22,381 nt of DNA from Chrysochromulina tobinii (lineage: Eukaryota; Haptophyta; Prymnesiales; Chrysochromulinaceae): the NCBI GenBank assembly GCA_001275005.1, contig JWZX01002393.1, positions 1 to 22,381 on the forward strand. Direction: 5' to 3'. The position numbers were made by a program, and so were the translations under genes. Of the stretch, positions 8,001 through 15,602 are shown piece by piece; the stretch's first letter is position 1, and every line of letters begins with the position of its first letter. The notes beneath the pieces are model-generated. The model saw only the letters and a list, made by a program, of their open reading frames with translations. It was not told the origin of the DNA and ran no database searches.

Positions 8001-10138
8001 GCGATCGGCAACGCAACCGGCGCGTTGTGGCCCGCAAGGCAATCGGTAGCCAGGCCTGATGCGATCTCCGATGCAGATGCGATCTCCGATGCAGATGCGA
8101 TCCCAGAGCGCTCCCCGATCGAGCCGAGCGCTGTCTTGAGCGAGCGCAACGGTCGGGCGAGGCCTGTCCACGCCCACGCGTCCTCGCGAGCGTCTTCGGT
8201 GGCGGCCCGAGGCGCGAGTGCCGCCGCCGCCTTCTCCGCCACCTTCTCCGCCGCCTTGGCCGCCGACGACCCCTGGGGCATCCCGGGCTTTTCGGCCGCT
8301 CCGATGGCCAGTCGCGTGTAGGCGTCACTCAAGACTGCCTGCGCGCCCTTGCTGTTGGCAACCGTAGCTGCATTGGAGGCGGCGGCGGAGGCGGCGGCCG
8401 CCCGAGACGGCGCCTCGGGTGCGAGCGCCCGAGTTACAAAGGCTGTCTCGGGTGCCCGAGACGGCGCCTCGACTGCTCGAGACGGCGCCTCGGGTGCCCG
8501 AGACGGCGCCTCGCGTGCGAGCGCCCGAGTGACAAAGGCTGTCTCCAGAGCTGGGACGAGCATGAGGACGAAATCGGTGCGCTCGAGCGTGCCGCACTGC
8601 TGATGGTCAAACCGCCGGAAGAGGCGCAGCGCGCGCAGCAGCAGCCGATGATCGGGCAGCTGGTCAAGATCGAAGTGAGAGCCAACGGAGCGCGCTTGCT
8701 CAACCAGTTTCGTCAAATAGGTCTCGTCTGAGAGCAGCGCGGAGTCGGCGGCTGGCACGAGCGAGAGATGGCCGAAGCGCGCCGTGTGCTGCTCGGCGCT
8801 CGCCGCACCGCCGTGCGCCACCTCCGCCGCATGCCCGGGTGAGGCCGCGTAATCAAGCGTCGCGTGCACGCCCAAGTGAAACGTCGGCGCATGCATCGAG
8901 GAGGGTGCACGGTACAGCTCTACCATCGGCAGCGCGTCGCGTCCCTGTAGGTAGTGCACGAGCTCGTTCAAGTCCACCTTGCCGTCGCCGTTTAGATCCG
9001 CGCGCCGAAACGCCGTGTGCCAGTCGCCCTTTCGCTCAGCAAAGGGGTTAGCGTCGACGGCGTCGGCGCCAGCGCTGGACGCGGCAGCGTCGTCGCCCCC
9101 CCCGCTCGCACTGCGGGCATGAGCGAGGAAGGTATTGAGGGCGGCATACAAGGGTGGAAAATCTTCCGGGCCAAGAAGAGCGCCCACGCTCGTGTCGAAC
9201 GCGGCAAACAAGTGCACAGCACCCTCGAGCTGAGCGCCGGAGAGTGGCGTCAGGGAGTCGATGTGTGTGAGTGAGCTGCAGTGCGCCGTGAGCATGATCC
9301 CGTACAGATGGCGCGCCGCATTCTGGTGGCGCGTGGCGAGGATGCGCTGCTCGACGGCCATCGCACCGCCCGCCGCCGCCGCCGTCGGCCTCGCCCTCGT
9401 CACACTCGCCGCCGTTGGCTGCGCCACGCTCGGCACTCTTCCAGCAGCGAAGGTGCCGATGGGCGCGAGCTCATCCACGAGATCGTCACCAAGCGTTAAC
9501 CTCTCGCGGACGAGCTGCGTGTAGCGCCGGAGGGCCTCGGAGCGCCTGCGCGAGCCGGCACGCTCCGCATCGCTCGCAAAGTGCCCGTGCGATGCCTCAA
9601 AGCATATGTCCAATTCGCAGAGCTCCTTGCGCAGACGCGCTGCCTCGAGCGCCTGCACGGCGGCGCGTGACGCGGTGGCGCTCTCCTCATCCGTGAGCGG
9701 TGGCGCCGTCTCGACGCCTCGCGCCACCATAGCCGCAGCAGCCACGGTGCGCCCGACGTCGACGAGCTCGCCGTTGGTGGATGAGCGCACCATCGGGGCC
9801 GCCGGCTTGAGCTGCACTGCCCACGGGTTGGGTGGCATCGTCTTGATTGGCTTGGAGGGCGCCGATCCGTAGGGCTGCGCACCGCCGCTGTCTGGGTCGA
9901 TCGCTGCCACACGGAACGAGTACCACGTCTCCGGCTCGAGCGTGTCCACGACCGCGTGCCCAGCATCGGAGCGCGTGTCTGAGATCAAGATGGCCCAATC
10001 GCCAGCGCCGCCCGCTTGTGCGCTGATGCAAAAGCCGAGTGGCCGTGGCTCACCGGTCGGCACGGTCCAGCGCAGCTCCGCCGAGCGTACGCCCACGCTG
10101 ACAACCGTCGGCCGGCCGGGACGCTGCGCCGCCGACAT
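5027..10138 (-). CDS. Giant FN3 and multi-EF-hand calcium-binding protein
   Basis: 1703 aa from ATG 10138 (MSAAQRPGRP). An upstream in-frame ATG at 10234 adds 32 residues that look like translated leader. Residues about 7-100 form a fibronectin type III domain (RPTVVSVGVRSAELRWTVP, LEPETWYSFRVAAID). EF-hand loops follow at about residue 379 (DLNGDGKVDLNE), 776 (DTDGNGHVDFNE), 918 (DRDASGSLDLDE), 1250 (DADGDGRLQPDE), 1387 (DRGRKGYLEFDE), 1430 (DTDHSGTIDLNE) and 1542 (DTDGDGALTLHE). Degenerate partners sit near 311, 508, 965, 1288 and 1590, suggesting six EF-hand pairs. Ala/Glu-rich linkers and a basic Gln/Arg-rich tail follow. No signal peptide or membrane segment is seen. A calcium-sensing cytoplasmic scaffold is plausible, but the partner is unknown. 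Confidence 0.88.
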   Translation of the reverse strand: MSAAQRPGRPTVVSVGVRSAELRWTVPTGEPRPLGFCISAQAGGAGDWAILISDTRSDAGHAVVDTLEPETWYSFRVAAIDPDSGGAQPYGSAPSKPIKTMPPNPWAVQLKPAAPMVRSSTNGELVDVGRTVAAAAMVARGVETAPPLTDEESATASRAAVQALEAARLRKELCELDICFEASHGHFASDAERAGSRRRSEALRRYTQLVRERLTLGDDLVDELAPIGTFAAGRVPSVAQPTAASVTRARPTAAAAGGAMAVEQRILATRHQNAARHLYGIMLTAHCSSLTHIDSLTPLSGAQLEGAVHLFAAFDTSVGALLGPEDFPPLYAALNTFLAHARSASGGGDDAAASSAGADAVDANPFAERKGDWHTAFRRADLNGDGKVDLNELVHYLQGRDALPMVELYRAPSSMHAPTFHLGVHATLDYAASPGHAAEVAHGGAASAEQHTARFGHLSLVPAADSALLSDETYLTKLVEQARSVGSHFDLDQLPDHRLLLRALRLFRRFDHQQCGTLERTDFVLMLVPALETAFVTRALAREAPSRAPEAPSRAVEAPSRAPETAFVTRALAPEAPSRAAAASAAASNAATVANSKGAQAVLSDAYTRLAIGAAEKPGMPQGSSAAKAAEKVAEKAAAALAPRAATEDAREDAWAWTGLARPLRSLKTALGSIGERSGIASASEIASASEIASGLATDCLAGHNAPVALPIASCTHTTREAELREMLSSPPAGSREMGASKGIVQPSTAPSSAGVDERLRCGNEAVEAAQALFVFADTDGNGHVDFNEFVRLLTSGIVPRVAEGASFVKMVAREGLPRRAASSSGKRLAAAAAPSLSPEVARITMSAAAVAMTDPTSMAAPDEAVNEAVNEAALNEAHRAKMIERCLERLGGDANGARVLLRVSDSASSAAVECFARADRDASGSLDLDEFEEALKAAHASGLTSHAKFLQGSSRRPIGPMEARLWFAAIASAGRVDICAWLELLYGPVAEGEVAAMEGEGAMRGAQVVQARDKHKTTRRAKASGRRQQRQAGTTAGITAGSSGAGDEADEDERYESSLWSSEFSPWFEGIKTKRESGLRGKAAVAVFGASAPGALTSSVSAREKALREQQQRAAATLDLLEPLAPHEALGTAPDPLGTAPVARDSSPGACHTSPHPTLEVPRVRYGAHTRPPRYTNAAEAAQDAQAEASAAERARERAQISEVEDERLHAYLAKLVSQAASAKLSREGAAALAALSSDHLSSALALYERFDADGDGRLQPDEFARLLGLISRQNGVRFSTKEVDCLFETADLATAGSLDVLEVLLLLEQLGLQLEAPAELEAYRARVLHEAARSMVKLESAAAEHRRQTAKAPDANALHSERAGAGRRGSVLRAPDETIEECVLLMRRYDRGRKGYLEFDEFCALVNNVAVEAGGRPPTHMESQLLWERADTDHSGTIDLNELYLHLMAASPIAKTADPWLLASLLATGGSAEGAALDDGSAPAKVPSELPLCSPAVAQAEAIRHRRVAALLTSATPFLEKVAGTAAPFGRAELRALAHLFDDLDTDGDGALTLHEFVALLALLAERAASTALEPSASTARGPKSAAVRRAASSTIGMREAHAIYQQRGLEPSQTLSFVGFLELLAVDERMPAIGKPTAQSSSRARRGSNRKQRADARGGGSTEKQQVQQQVQPQRDRRRRREKRDLAAPQVQARGRGGLV
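8060..8105 (-). repeat. 18-nt tandem repeat encoding Ile-Ala-Ser-Ala-Ser-Glu
   Basis: GATGCGATCTCCGATGCA repeats just over two times on the plus strand and encodes IASASE-IASASE-IAS in the EF-hand protein linker. Confidence 0.8.
8398..8545 (-). repeat. Palindromic tandem repeats encoding E-A-P-S-R-A units
   Basis: Four copies of a near-palindromic core, CGAGACGGCGCCTCG, are embedded in units of about 21 nt. A larger duplicated block carries GTTACAAAGGCTGTCTC or its close variant at each end. The protein reads ETAFVTRALA then EAPSRAPEAPSRA variants, twice. It lies between the second and third EF-hand pairs. Confidence 0.85.
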
Positions 10139-10429
10139 CTTGGTTCCCGTCCACCAAGCACCTCCACACCTGTGCCACCCCCTCCAACCCGTATCAGTAC
10201 CTGTTCCACATTTGGTGTTTGGCGGCCGCGGCATGCCGCCAAACGAAACTCCGTCCCCGGCCCATCAGCTACACGTGTGCGTCTGCGACGCGGACCATTC
10301 GTAACATCCCCGTGCGGTTTCCACCACGACGACGCATGTGAATCCGAGCACGGCGATCCATTTGGGACACAGCTCAAAAGCGTGTCGGCTCAGGCCGCCA
10401 GGCGCGCCTCTAACCCCATCGACTTCTAC
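10139..10429. promoter_or_regulatory. Shared upstream region of divergent EF-hand and nucleotidyltransferase genes
   Basis: These 291 bp separate two divergent start codons and should contain both promoters and leaders. Both coding frames stay open into it (minus to beyond 10234, plus from before 10016), but the translations there are unstructured and overlap each other, so it is treated as non-coding. Confidence 0.5.
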
Positions 10430-12274
10430 ATGATGTTCAACTCGGACAAAACACCGCGTGGCGAGGATCGTGGGCTCCACAGAGCCGTCGAGTCTCACTC
10501 CCAGCTGAGACTGCCCGTCAAGCGGGATACATCGGATGCAACGACTGCGTTCGACGCCTTCTCAGTCAACCTAAGTGCGCAGCTCGCATCGCGCGAGACG
10601 CCACGAGGCGAGTCCTGCCACGACGATCCAACGGCCGGCTCGCAGGGAGGAAAGAGCCCTGCACCGCGCAAGGCCAATGACGCTCCAGCAACCCTCGAGC
10701 CCACCACCGCCTCCTTTGAGACGGGCTGGTTTAGCACGCGTATGCTCCATGACGGCCAGGACCCCGACGCGCCGAAAGCGACTGCTCTCAAGGACGCGCC
10801 CGAATCGTCTCGCCGCGCAACTCGTAGCTACACCGCCGACTACTCTTGCGCGCCGCGGACGCCGCCGAGCATCCACTCGGCTGCCAGCCCATCCTCAAGG
10901 GAGAAAAGGACGCGCGCCATACCGATCGACTTGCCAGCGCCAGTCGGCTTGCCAGCACCAGCCGATCCGGCACCAGTCGGGCCAGCACCGGGCGGCTTCA
11001 CACTCGCTCGGGTGCGCGGGTGCGCTTACGTCATGCAGCCTCGGGATACCCGCCCCCCCCCTCCTAGGCTCTTCGCTGAGACCCTCAAAGCAGACGATGT
11101 GAAGCCAACGTTTGACGACGAGGAGGGCGGCGGCGACGATGACGACGACACTCGCAGCCTACACGTCGACGATGACAGCCTACGCGTCGACGACAACGAT
11201 GACAGCGATCTTCGAGTGCGCTCGGGAGGCTGCCAAAAGGCGTTCTCGCAGATGGTTGCCGAGGGGCAGGCCGCCGATCTGCGCGCCATCCAACAGCGCT
11301 ACATCGCCACTCTGGAGCAGACGATGCTCTCGCCACGCGATGGGGCGTCGCCCGATGGGACGTCACCCGTGCGGCCTCTGGGCCCGAGCGAGGCCAATGC
11401 GAGCCGTAAGGGGAAGTTCACGGTCAACCTCAAAGGGAAGGCTGACCGGCAGCGCCAACCGTCGCTGTTAACCAAGTTCGCCCGCGCGGCCGGATTGGCC
11501 ACCACCTCTGACACCGCGAAGGTTGTGGTATTGCCCCCTTCGATTGGCCCAGCATCGCCGGTTAAAGCGACCGCCGAGGACGTGGAGCCCAGCCCGCCGC
11601 CCGACCCGTTCCTCGCGCCGCCCGCGCCGATGCCGGCGCTGCTGGCGGCGCTCGGGCTGCGTGACGTCGACGTGCTGAACGTCTGGTGCGGCGGCTCGAG
11701 GCTGTGGGGATGTGCGTCCGACGCGTCCGACTATGACGTGTACGTGGTCCATCGTTCCAAGGAGGCGGAACAGCGCGTGGCCACTGTCCGGCTCGAGAAG
11801 CCCGTGCGCATGGATGCGACGCTGCTGCATGCCGATGAGTGGGCTCAACGGCTGCGGCAGCACAACCCAACGTGGCTGCTCTTCCTCTCGCATCCGTACC
11901 CATGGAGGCTCGAGCTCGATCCGGCCGCCCTCGGTTTCGAGCTCGCGCCCGATCAGCTGCAGGCCGCCATGATGCAGCACTCGCTGCGCGAGTGGTCGCG
12001 CGTGCACCGGTACTTCCAGAGCGCTCCGCCCGACGTGACCGCGGGCCGCGAGACGCTCATCCATCTGCTGCGCACCTATGCGCTCGTCACGCAGCTCGTG
12101 AACGGTGCTGGGCGCGTGCGGGACTACCGCGCAGGCAACGCAATCCGCGACGAGATCCTCGGCTACCGGGAGACCGATTGGGTCTGGTGGCGCGACCAGT
12201 TCCAGCCTCGGCTCTCAGCAATTAACCAGGAGCTGCGACGCGCCACGAAGGAGGAGCGCGATCTTGCGTCGTAG
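10430..12274 (+). CDS. Disordered protein with C-terminal Pol-beta-type nucleotidyltransferase domain
   Basis: 614 aa from the tandem ATGs at 10430/10433 (MMFNSDKTPRGED). The first 390 residues are low complexity: TPRGE motifs, a PAPVG-type Pro/Ala repeat near 165-190, and an Asp-rich block near 225-260. The C-terminal 200 residues contain GGSRLWGCASDASDYDVYVV, the hG[GS]...DhD signature of the Pol-beta nucleotidyltransferase fold. D434 and D436 are the likely metal ligands, and D462 (RMDATL) is the expected third acid. A helical C-terminal part follows (WSRVHRYFQ, IHLLRTYALV, WWRDQF). The arrangement recalls predicted nucleotidyltransferases of the YcgL/RlaP type (Pfam PF10127), but that placement is inference. 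The substrate (RNA, protein or small molecule) cannot be told. Confidence 0.8.
   Translation: MMFNSDKTPRGEDRGLHRAVESHSQLRLPVKRDTSDATTAFDAFSVNLSAQLASRETPRGESCHDDPTAGSQGGKSPAPRKANDAPATLEPTTASFETGWFSTRMLHDGQDPDAPKATALKDAPESSRRATRSYTADYSCAPRTPPSIHSAASPSSREKRTRAIPIDLPAPVGLPAPADPAPVGPAPGGFTLARVRGCAYVMQPRDTRPPPPRLFAETLKADDVKPTFDDEEGGGDDDDDTRSLHVDDDSLRVDDNDDSDLRVRSGGCQKAFSQMVAEGQAADLRAIQQRYIATLEQTMLSPRDGASPDGTSPVRPLGPSEANASRKGKFTVNLKGKADRQRQPSLLTKFARAAGLATTSDTAKVVVLPPSIGPASPVKATAEDVEPSPPPDPFLAPPAPMPALLAALGLRDVDVLNVWCGGSRLWGCASDASDYDVYVVHRSKEAEQRVATVRLEKPVRMDATLLHADEWAQRLRQHNPTWLLFLSHPYPWRLELDPAALGFELAPDQLQAAMMQHSLREWSRVHRYFQSAPPDVTAGRETLIHLLRTYALVTQLVNGAGRVRDYRAGNAIRDEILGYRETDWVWWRDQFQPRLSAINQELRRATKEERDLAS
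11135..11214 (+). repeat. Asp-codon-rich imperfect repeat
   Basis: Related units (CGACGATGACAGCCTACGCG and variants) repeat imperfectly and encode the acidic stretch with SLHVDDD and SLRVDDN. This block sits ahead of the nucleotidyltransferase domain. Confidence 0.65.
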
Positions 12275-12963
12275 AGTCGGAATGGCCATACGCGGTGGGT
12301 AGCTCGTTGCCAGGCGAGGGGGCGGCTGCGGCGGGTGGCGGCGGTCGATACCTATCCGCCGCATCGACGAAGTGCTCGCAGAGCAGCGCAAGATCCGTAA
12401 AGGGGGGCGCCGTATTGCGGGTCACCACCAACTTCAAGCTCCCGGCCTACTCACTGCAGTGAACGGCCACAGCGTGTGTGACGCGACGATTGAAGGACCC
12501 ACCCTTTGCGCATTGAACCCTACCGAGTACACAGCATGTTTACATGTATGGGCACTCAGCTCACCGTGGCATGTCGCCCTTCTAAACCGCCCCCGTGTGC
12601 GGTACCCGCCATGTTGCTAAGGTAAGGTTGTGTGTGAATGTGAATGTGTGTCTGTGTGATTTCTAACACACCGACACTCAGCTCGGTGAACCCTTCAGAC
12701 GCGTTGCTCTGTACTGTACGACCGAAAACCGCGTCGGGGTCCGGGAAGGATGTCATCGCATCCCTGACGACAGTATGTACACACGCGTGCCGTCGCGAGC
12801 AAGCCCTTTGGACTGTGAGACTGCATGCGTGAGATCTTCTCACGAACAGTATAGGAATTTGCCGAGATCTGTTCGTTTTTTCGCATACAAAGTTGAAATC
12901 CATGAAGATAAAGTCACGCATTGACTTTGCGCCCGACATCGCGGGTCTCGATGGAGTCGCCAC
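12275..12963. other. Intergenic region with one copy of a duplicated 31-nt element
   Basis: No convincing gene. 12634-12664 matches 16282-16312. On the minus strand an ATG at 12612 lies 22 nt beyond the element and opens 16 codons ending at a GTGAGC donor-like site. A minus-strand ORF (12222-12446) could be a following exon in the same phase, but it overlaps the end of the nucleotidyltransferase gene and its acceptor is weak. The rest is less GC-rich and holds the presumed promoter of the next plus-strand gene. Confidence 0.4.
12634..12664 (-). repeat. Duplicated 31-nt element, copy 1
   Basis: On the plus strand it starts GTGAATGTGAATGTG and ends CTGTGTGATTTCT. It differs from 16282-16312 at one position. 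The minus strand is assigned because copy 2 precedes a minus-strand gene. A GTACCC lies to the left of both copies. Confidence 0.85.
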
Positions 12964-14233
12964 ATGCAGCTCCGAACTAAAGCGAGTCGCATGGGACTCG
13001 CGACGATATCACGCATCCGAACGAATCCACGTGACGCCGCCAAGGACTTGCGCAGCGGATTTCAACCTCTTCTGAATGTCTCAGACCCTTCTGGAACGTC
13101 CTCCCCCGGTGCAGTGACAAGCCCTGGGTTAAGCCCTGGGCCCACAACAATCGATGGCCGTTCGTCTGGGCCGGGCGATGACTCTGTCACTGTGCTGCAG
13201 GAGGAGCTTGCTGCCTCGCAGGCCCAGCTACACGAGCGCGAGCTCGAGCTGGTTGCTGTGCAATCAGTACAACGCGCTTCGATACAACGCGCGGAGAGCT
13301 TCGGGCCCCTTCGCATGGCGAAAACGTCTGCGCAGGAGGCCGCCACCGCAGCCATTGCGGCCGCGGCCGATGCACACCGGCTGGAGATGCTGCGCTTACG
13401 CCACGACATGCTCGCAGCGATGAGTGATTCGCATGCCAAGTGGATGCACGATGTGGCAGCATGAGAAGGATGCGGCCGAGAAGCGCATCAAGCTCTCATT
13501 CGAGTCATTATTCCAGGACTGCATGCGCCGCAATATGCACGAGATGATGCAGGCGTACGGCGTGCCGGCCGCTGTGAGCGACTGCCCTGTTGCCTACAGC
13601 GTTGCCGCCAACGCGTTGCCCAATGGGATTCCCATTAGGATTCCCAACGGGGTGCTCGGGCTCTCCACTGGACCACTCTCCACTGGACCTCTCTCCACTG
13701 GACCTCTCTCCACTGGACCTCTCTCCACTCGGGCACTCGAAACCCGCATACCCGAACCATGTGCCCCGCCTTATGCCCCGCCCCCCTCGGCTGGGGGCTC
13801 CCCTGAAGCGAGCTCAAATGACCTTCCTCGGCTGGTGAAGAGTGATTCTATCAACTCCGAAGATGAGCCGCTGCTTCGCTCTGCCACGCATTTGGCAAGG
13901 TGCAGATCGCCCTCGACTCCTTATTCGACTCCCCCTCTGCCGCCCAAGCTACCACCAAGGGACTGGGAACCAAACACCTTGTCGCCCGAGGTGCTGTCTA
14001 ACTCGTCGCCCGGGGTGGTGTCGGTCGCTTCCGCTGCCGCTGCCTGGCCGCCGCCCCCGCCGAGGAAGAGCGCTGAGAAGCTCTCCGTCGGTAAAATCGT
14101 CGCCGCCGACCTCATCATGTCGCCCTTCTTGAAGCAGCAGCCGCAGCCGCAGCCGCAGCCGCAGCCGCAGCCGCAGCCGCAGCCGCAGCCGCAGCCGCTT
14201 ATGCAGCCGCTTACGCAGCCGCCGCCGCCACCG

Positions 14234-14283
<50 letters not shown>

Positions 14284-14845
14284 GCAGCCGCAGCAGCCGC
14301 AGCAGCAGCAGCCGCCGCCGCCGCAGCAGCAGCAGCAGCAGCCCGTCGTACGCGTACGCCGACTCGAGCCGCAAGAAGAGGTAGCTCTGCACGCCGCTAT
14401 GATGAAGGAGCTAGCGGGCAGCCGGGGCCTGGAGGAGGCCGAAGCCGCCTTCTTCGCGCGCTTTCGACCTTCGGTCGAAGACGCGCCGCCACCGCCGCCG
14501 CCCCGCCGAAACAAGGTTGGTGGGGGTCGCGACTCGCCGGCTTCGCCGGGTGGTCGTGATTCCCCTCACCCCTTCGCCGAACGTGCCAGCGTCCTGTCGA
14601 GCGTCCTGAGGTCGAGCCCGCGCGTAGGCCAGCCTGATGCTGCCGGCCGCCGACACGTTCGGCTGTGGCATGGGCTGTGGATGCTCGCGAGTGCGCTTCT
14701 CGTGGTGTTGGCTGTGCTACTGTCGTCGGAGGCATCCGCAAGATATGTGACTGCCTTCCGCCAGCTGTCGGGCCGCCTGAGCACGCCCTCGCCGCCGAGC
14801 GTACCCTTGGTGTCGCCGCCGTCGCGGCAAGTCTTGCGCAGGTAA
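12964..14845 (+). CDS. Unknown coiled-coil, Gln/Pro-rich single-pass membrane protein (frame break near 13450)
   Basis: Not recognised. Frame A from ATG 12964 runs to TGA 13462-13464; frame B, shifted by +1, runs to 14845. A Glu/Gln/Ala-rich coiled coil (VLQEELAASQAQLHERELELV ... RLEMLRLRHDMLAA, AKWMHD) continues naturally into frame B (HEKDAAEKRIKLSFESLFQD), so both frames belong to one gene. Then come five STGPL units, (Pro-Gln)n, long Gln and Pro runs, a conserved-looking helix (QEEVALHAAMMKELA), and one hydrophobic helix (LWMLASALLVVLAVLLSS) about 45 residues from the C-terminus, suggesting a tail-anchored or type II membrane protein. No splice pair explains the break; an extra base or sequencing error is likely. 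The start is uncertain (ATG 12991 is also possible). Confidence 0.65.
13661..13735 (+). repeat. 15-nt tandem repeat, five copies, encoding S-T-G-P-L
   Basis: CTCTCCACTGGACCT repeats five times; the first copy has one change and the last is diverged (CTCTCCACTCGGGCA). The central copies are identical, indicating recent expansion in frame. Confidence 0.95.
14134..14342 (+). repeat. CCG/CAG compound microsatellite encoding Pro/Gln runs
   Basis: (CCGCAG)n giving (PQ)n, then CAG runs broken once by CAA, alternating with CCG runs. It lies between the repeat-rich linker and the C-terminal helical region. Confidence 0.9.
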
Positions 14846-14898
14846 GCTACGTGTGGGGGATGACGCGTGAGCGCCTTCGCATCCCATTTTTGCCGCAG
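14842..14898 (+). other. Candidate 57-nt intron overlapping the apparent stop codon
   Basis: CGCAG|GTAAGC is a textbook donor, and the apparent TAA stop lies inside it. CCCATTTTTGCCGCAG|AA ends a short pyrimidine-rich acceptor. Splicing would replace the stop with R-S-V-R-L-R-K-G-G-R-Q-P-V and a TGA at 14936-14938, giving a basic tail after the membrane helix. Unspliced translation ends at 14845. Confidence 0.5.
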
Positions 14899-14938
14899 AA
14901 GCGTGCGTTTGCGTAAGGGAGGGCGGCAGCCCGTGTGA

Positions 14939-15602
14939 GCCCATGTGAGGATGGCAGCGGCAAGCCGGCAACTGGAATGAAGCTTACGCCGCGGTGGCCC
15001 ATACAGCATACTCCTGTACTACGGAAGGATGGGCCTGGGCGCGGACGCGCGGCGGTTCTGTTTCGTACATGTGCCGCATTCCGGCGGCCGGTGAGCAAAG
15101 CGGCGTTGCGACCATTTCGTGCGAGACATACGGCCGTACTACATGCACTCCGCTCGTGTGCATCCACACCGTAACGGAATACCGTACGGGGTGGCTGGGG
15201 ATGCGAGAGTGCCACCCGACCGCGCGAAGGATCACCACGATCAGCGACGGCGGCGCCCGGCGCGGCCACGATCCGCGCGATCGCCGATCCGGATCCGGCC
15301 GCGCCCGTCCGGATGCGGCATGGGATGCGGGTGGCGTGTTAGTGGCGTGCGTCTGGACAGGGTCGCGAGTGGGAGTGTCCGGTCGCGCGCGCGAGCCGGT
15401 TTACAACCCCAACTAGTGCTCATGTGAAAAAGACGTCCTTTGAAAGCGTAGGCGCGTAAAAAGTGGCACGTATATCAGGCAAACTGCCTGTCCGTGCGCT
15501 AGGGCGACTGCGCCGACAGCCGGCGCGCTAGGGTCCGCCAGGATGCAGGAAGCTGACGCTCCGCTCATGGCCAAGTAGCTCCAAGCCGAGCCGCCATGGC
15601 TT
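14939..15602. other. Convergent intergenic region, no gene seen
   Basis: It lies between the 3' ends of the plus-strand membrane protein gene and the minus-strand F-box gene, so it should hold both 3' UTRs. ORFs on both strands are short and Arg/Ala/Gly-biased, without domains. Short self-complementary patches occur (such as TACGGCCGTA near 15129). Confidence 0.5.

Noticed and set aside
10016-10429. N-terminal extension of the nucleotidyltransferase gene to 10016
   Set aside because: It would overlap the FN3 coding region of the divergent gene on the other strand; the tandem ATGs at 10430 are a better start.
13661-13735. CRISPR-like array at the 15-nt repeats
   Set aside because: Units abut without spacers and are in frame within a coding region; this is a simple tandem repeat.
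14847-15269. 140-residue minus-strand ORF in the convergent spacer
   Set aside because: No domain, compositional bias only, and it overlaps the candidate intron and 3' UTR of the plus gene.
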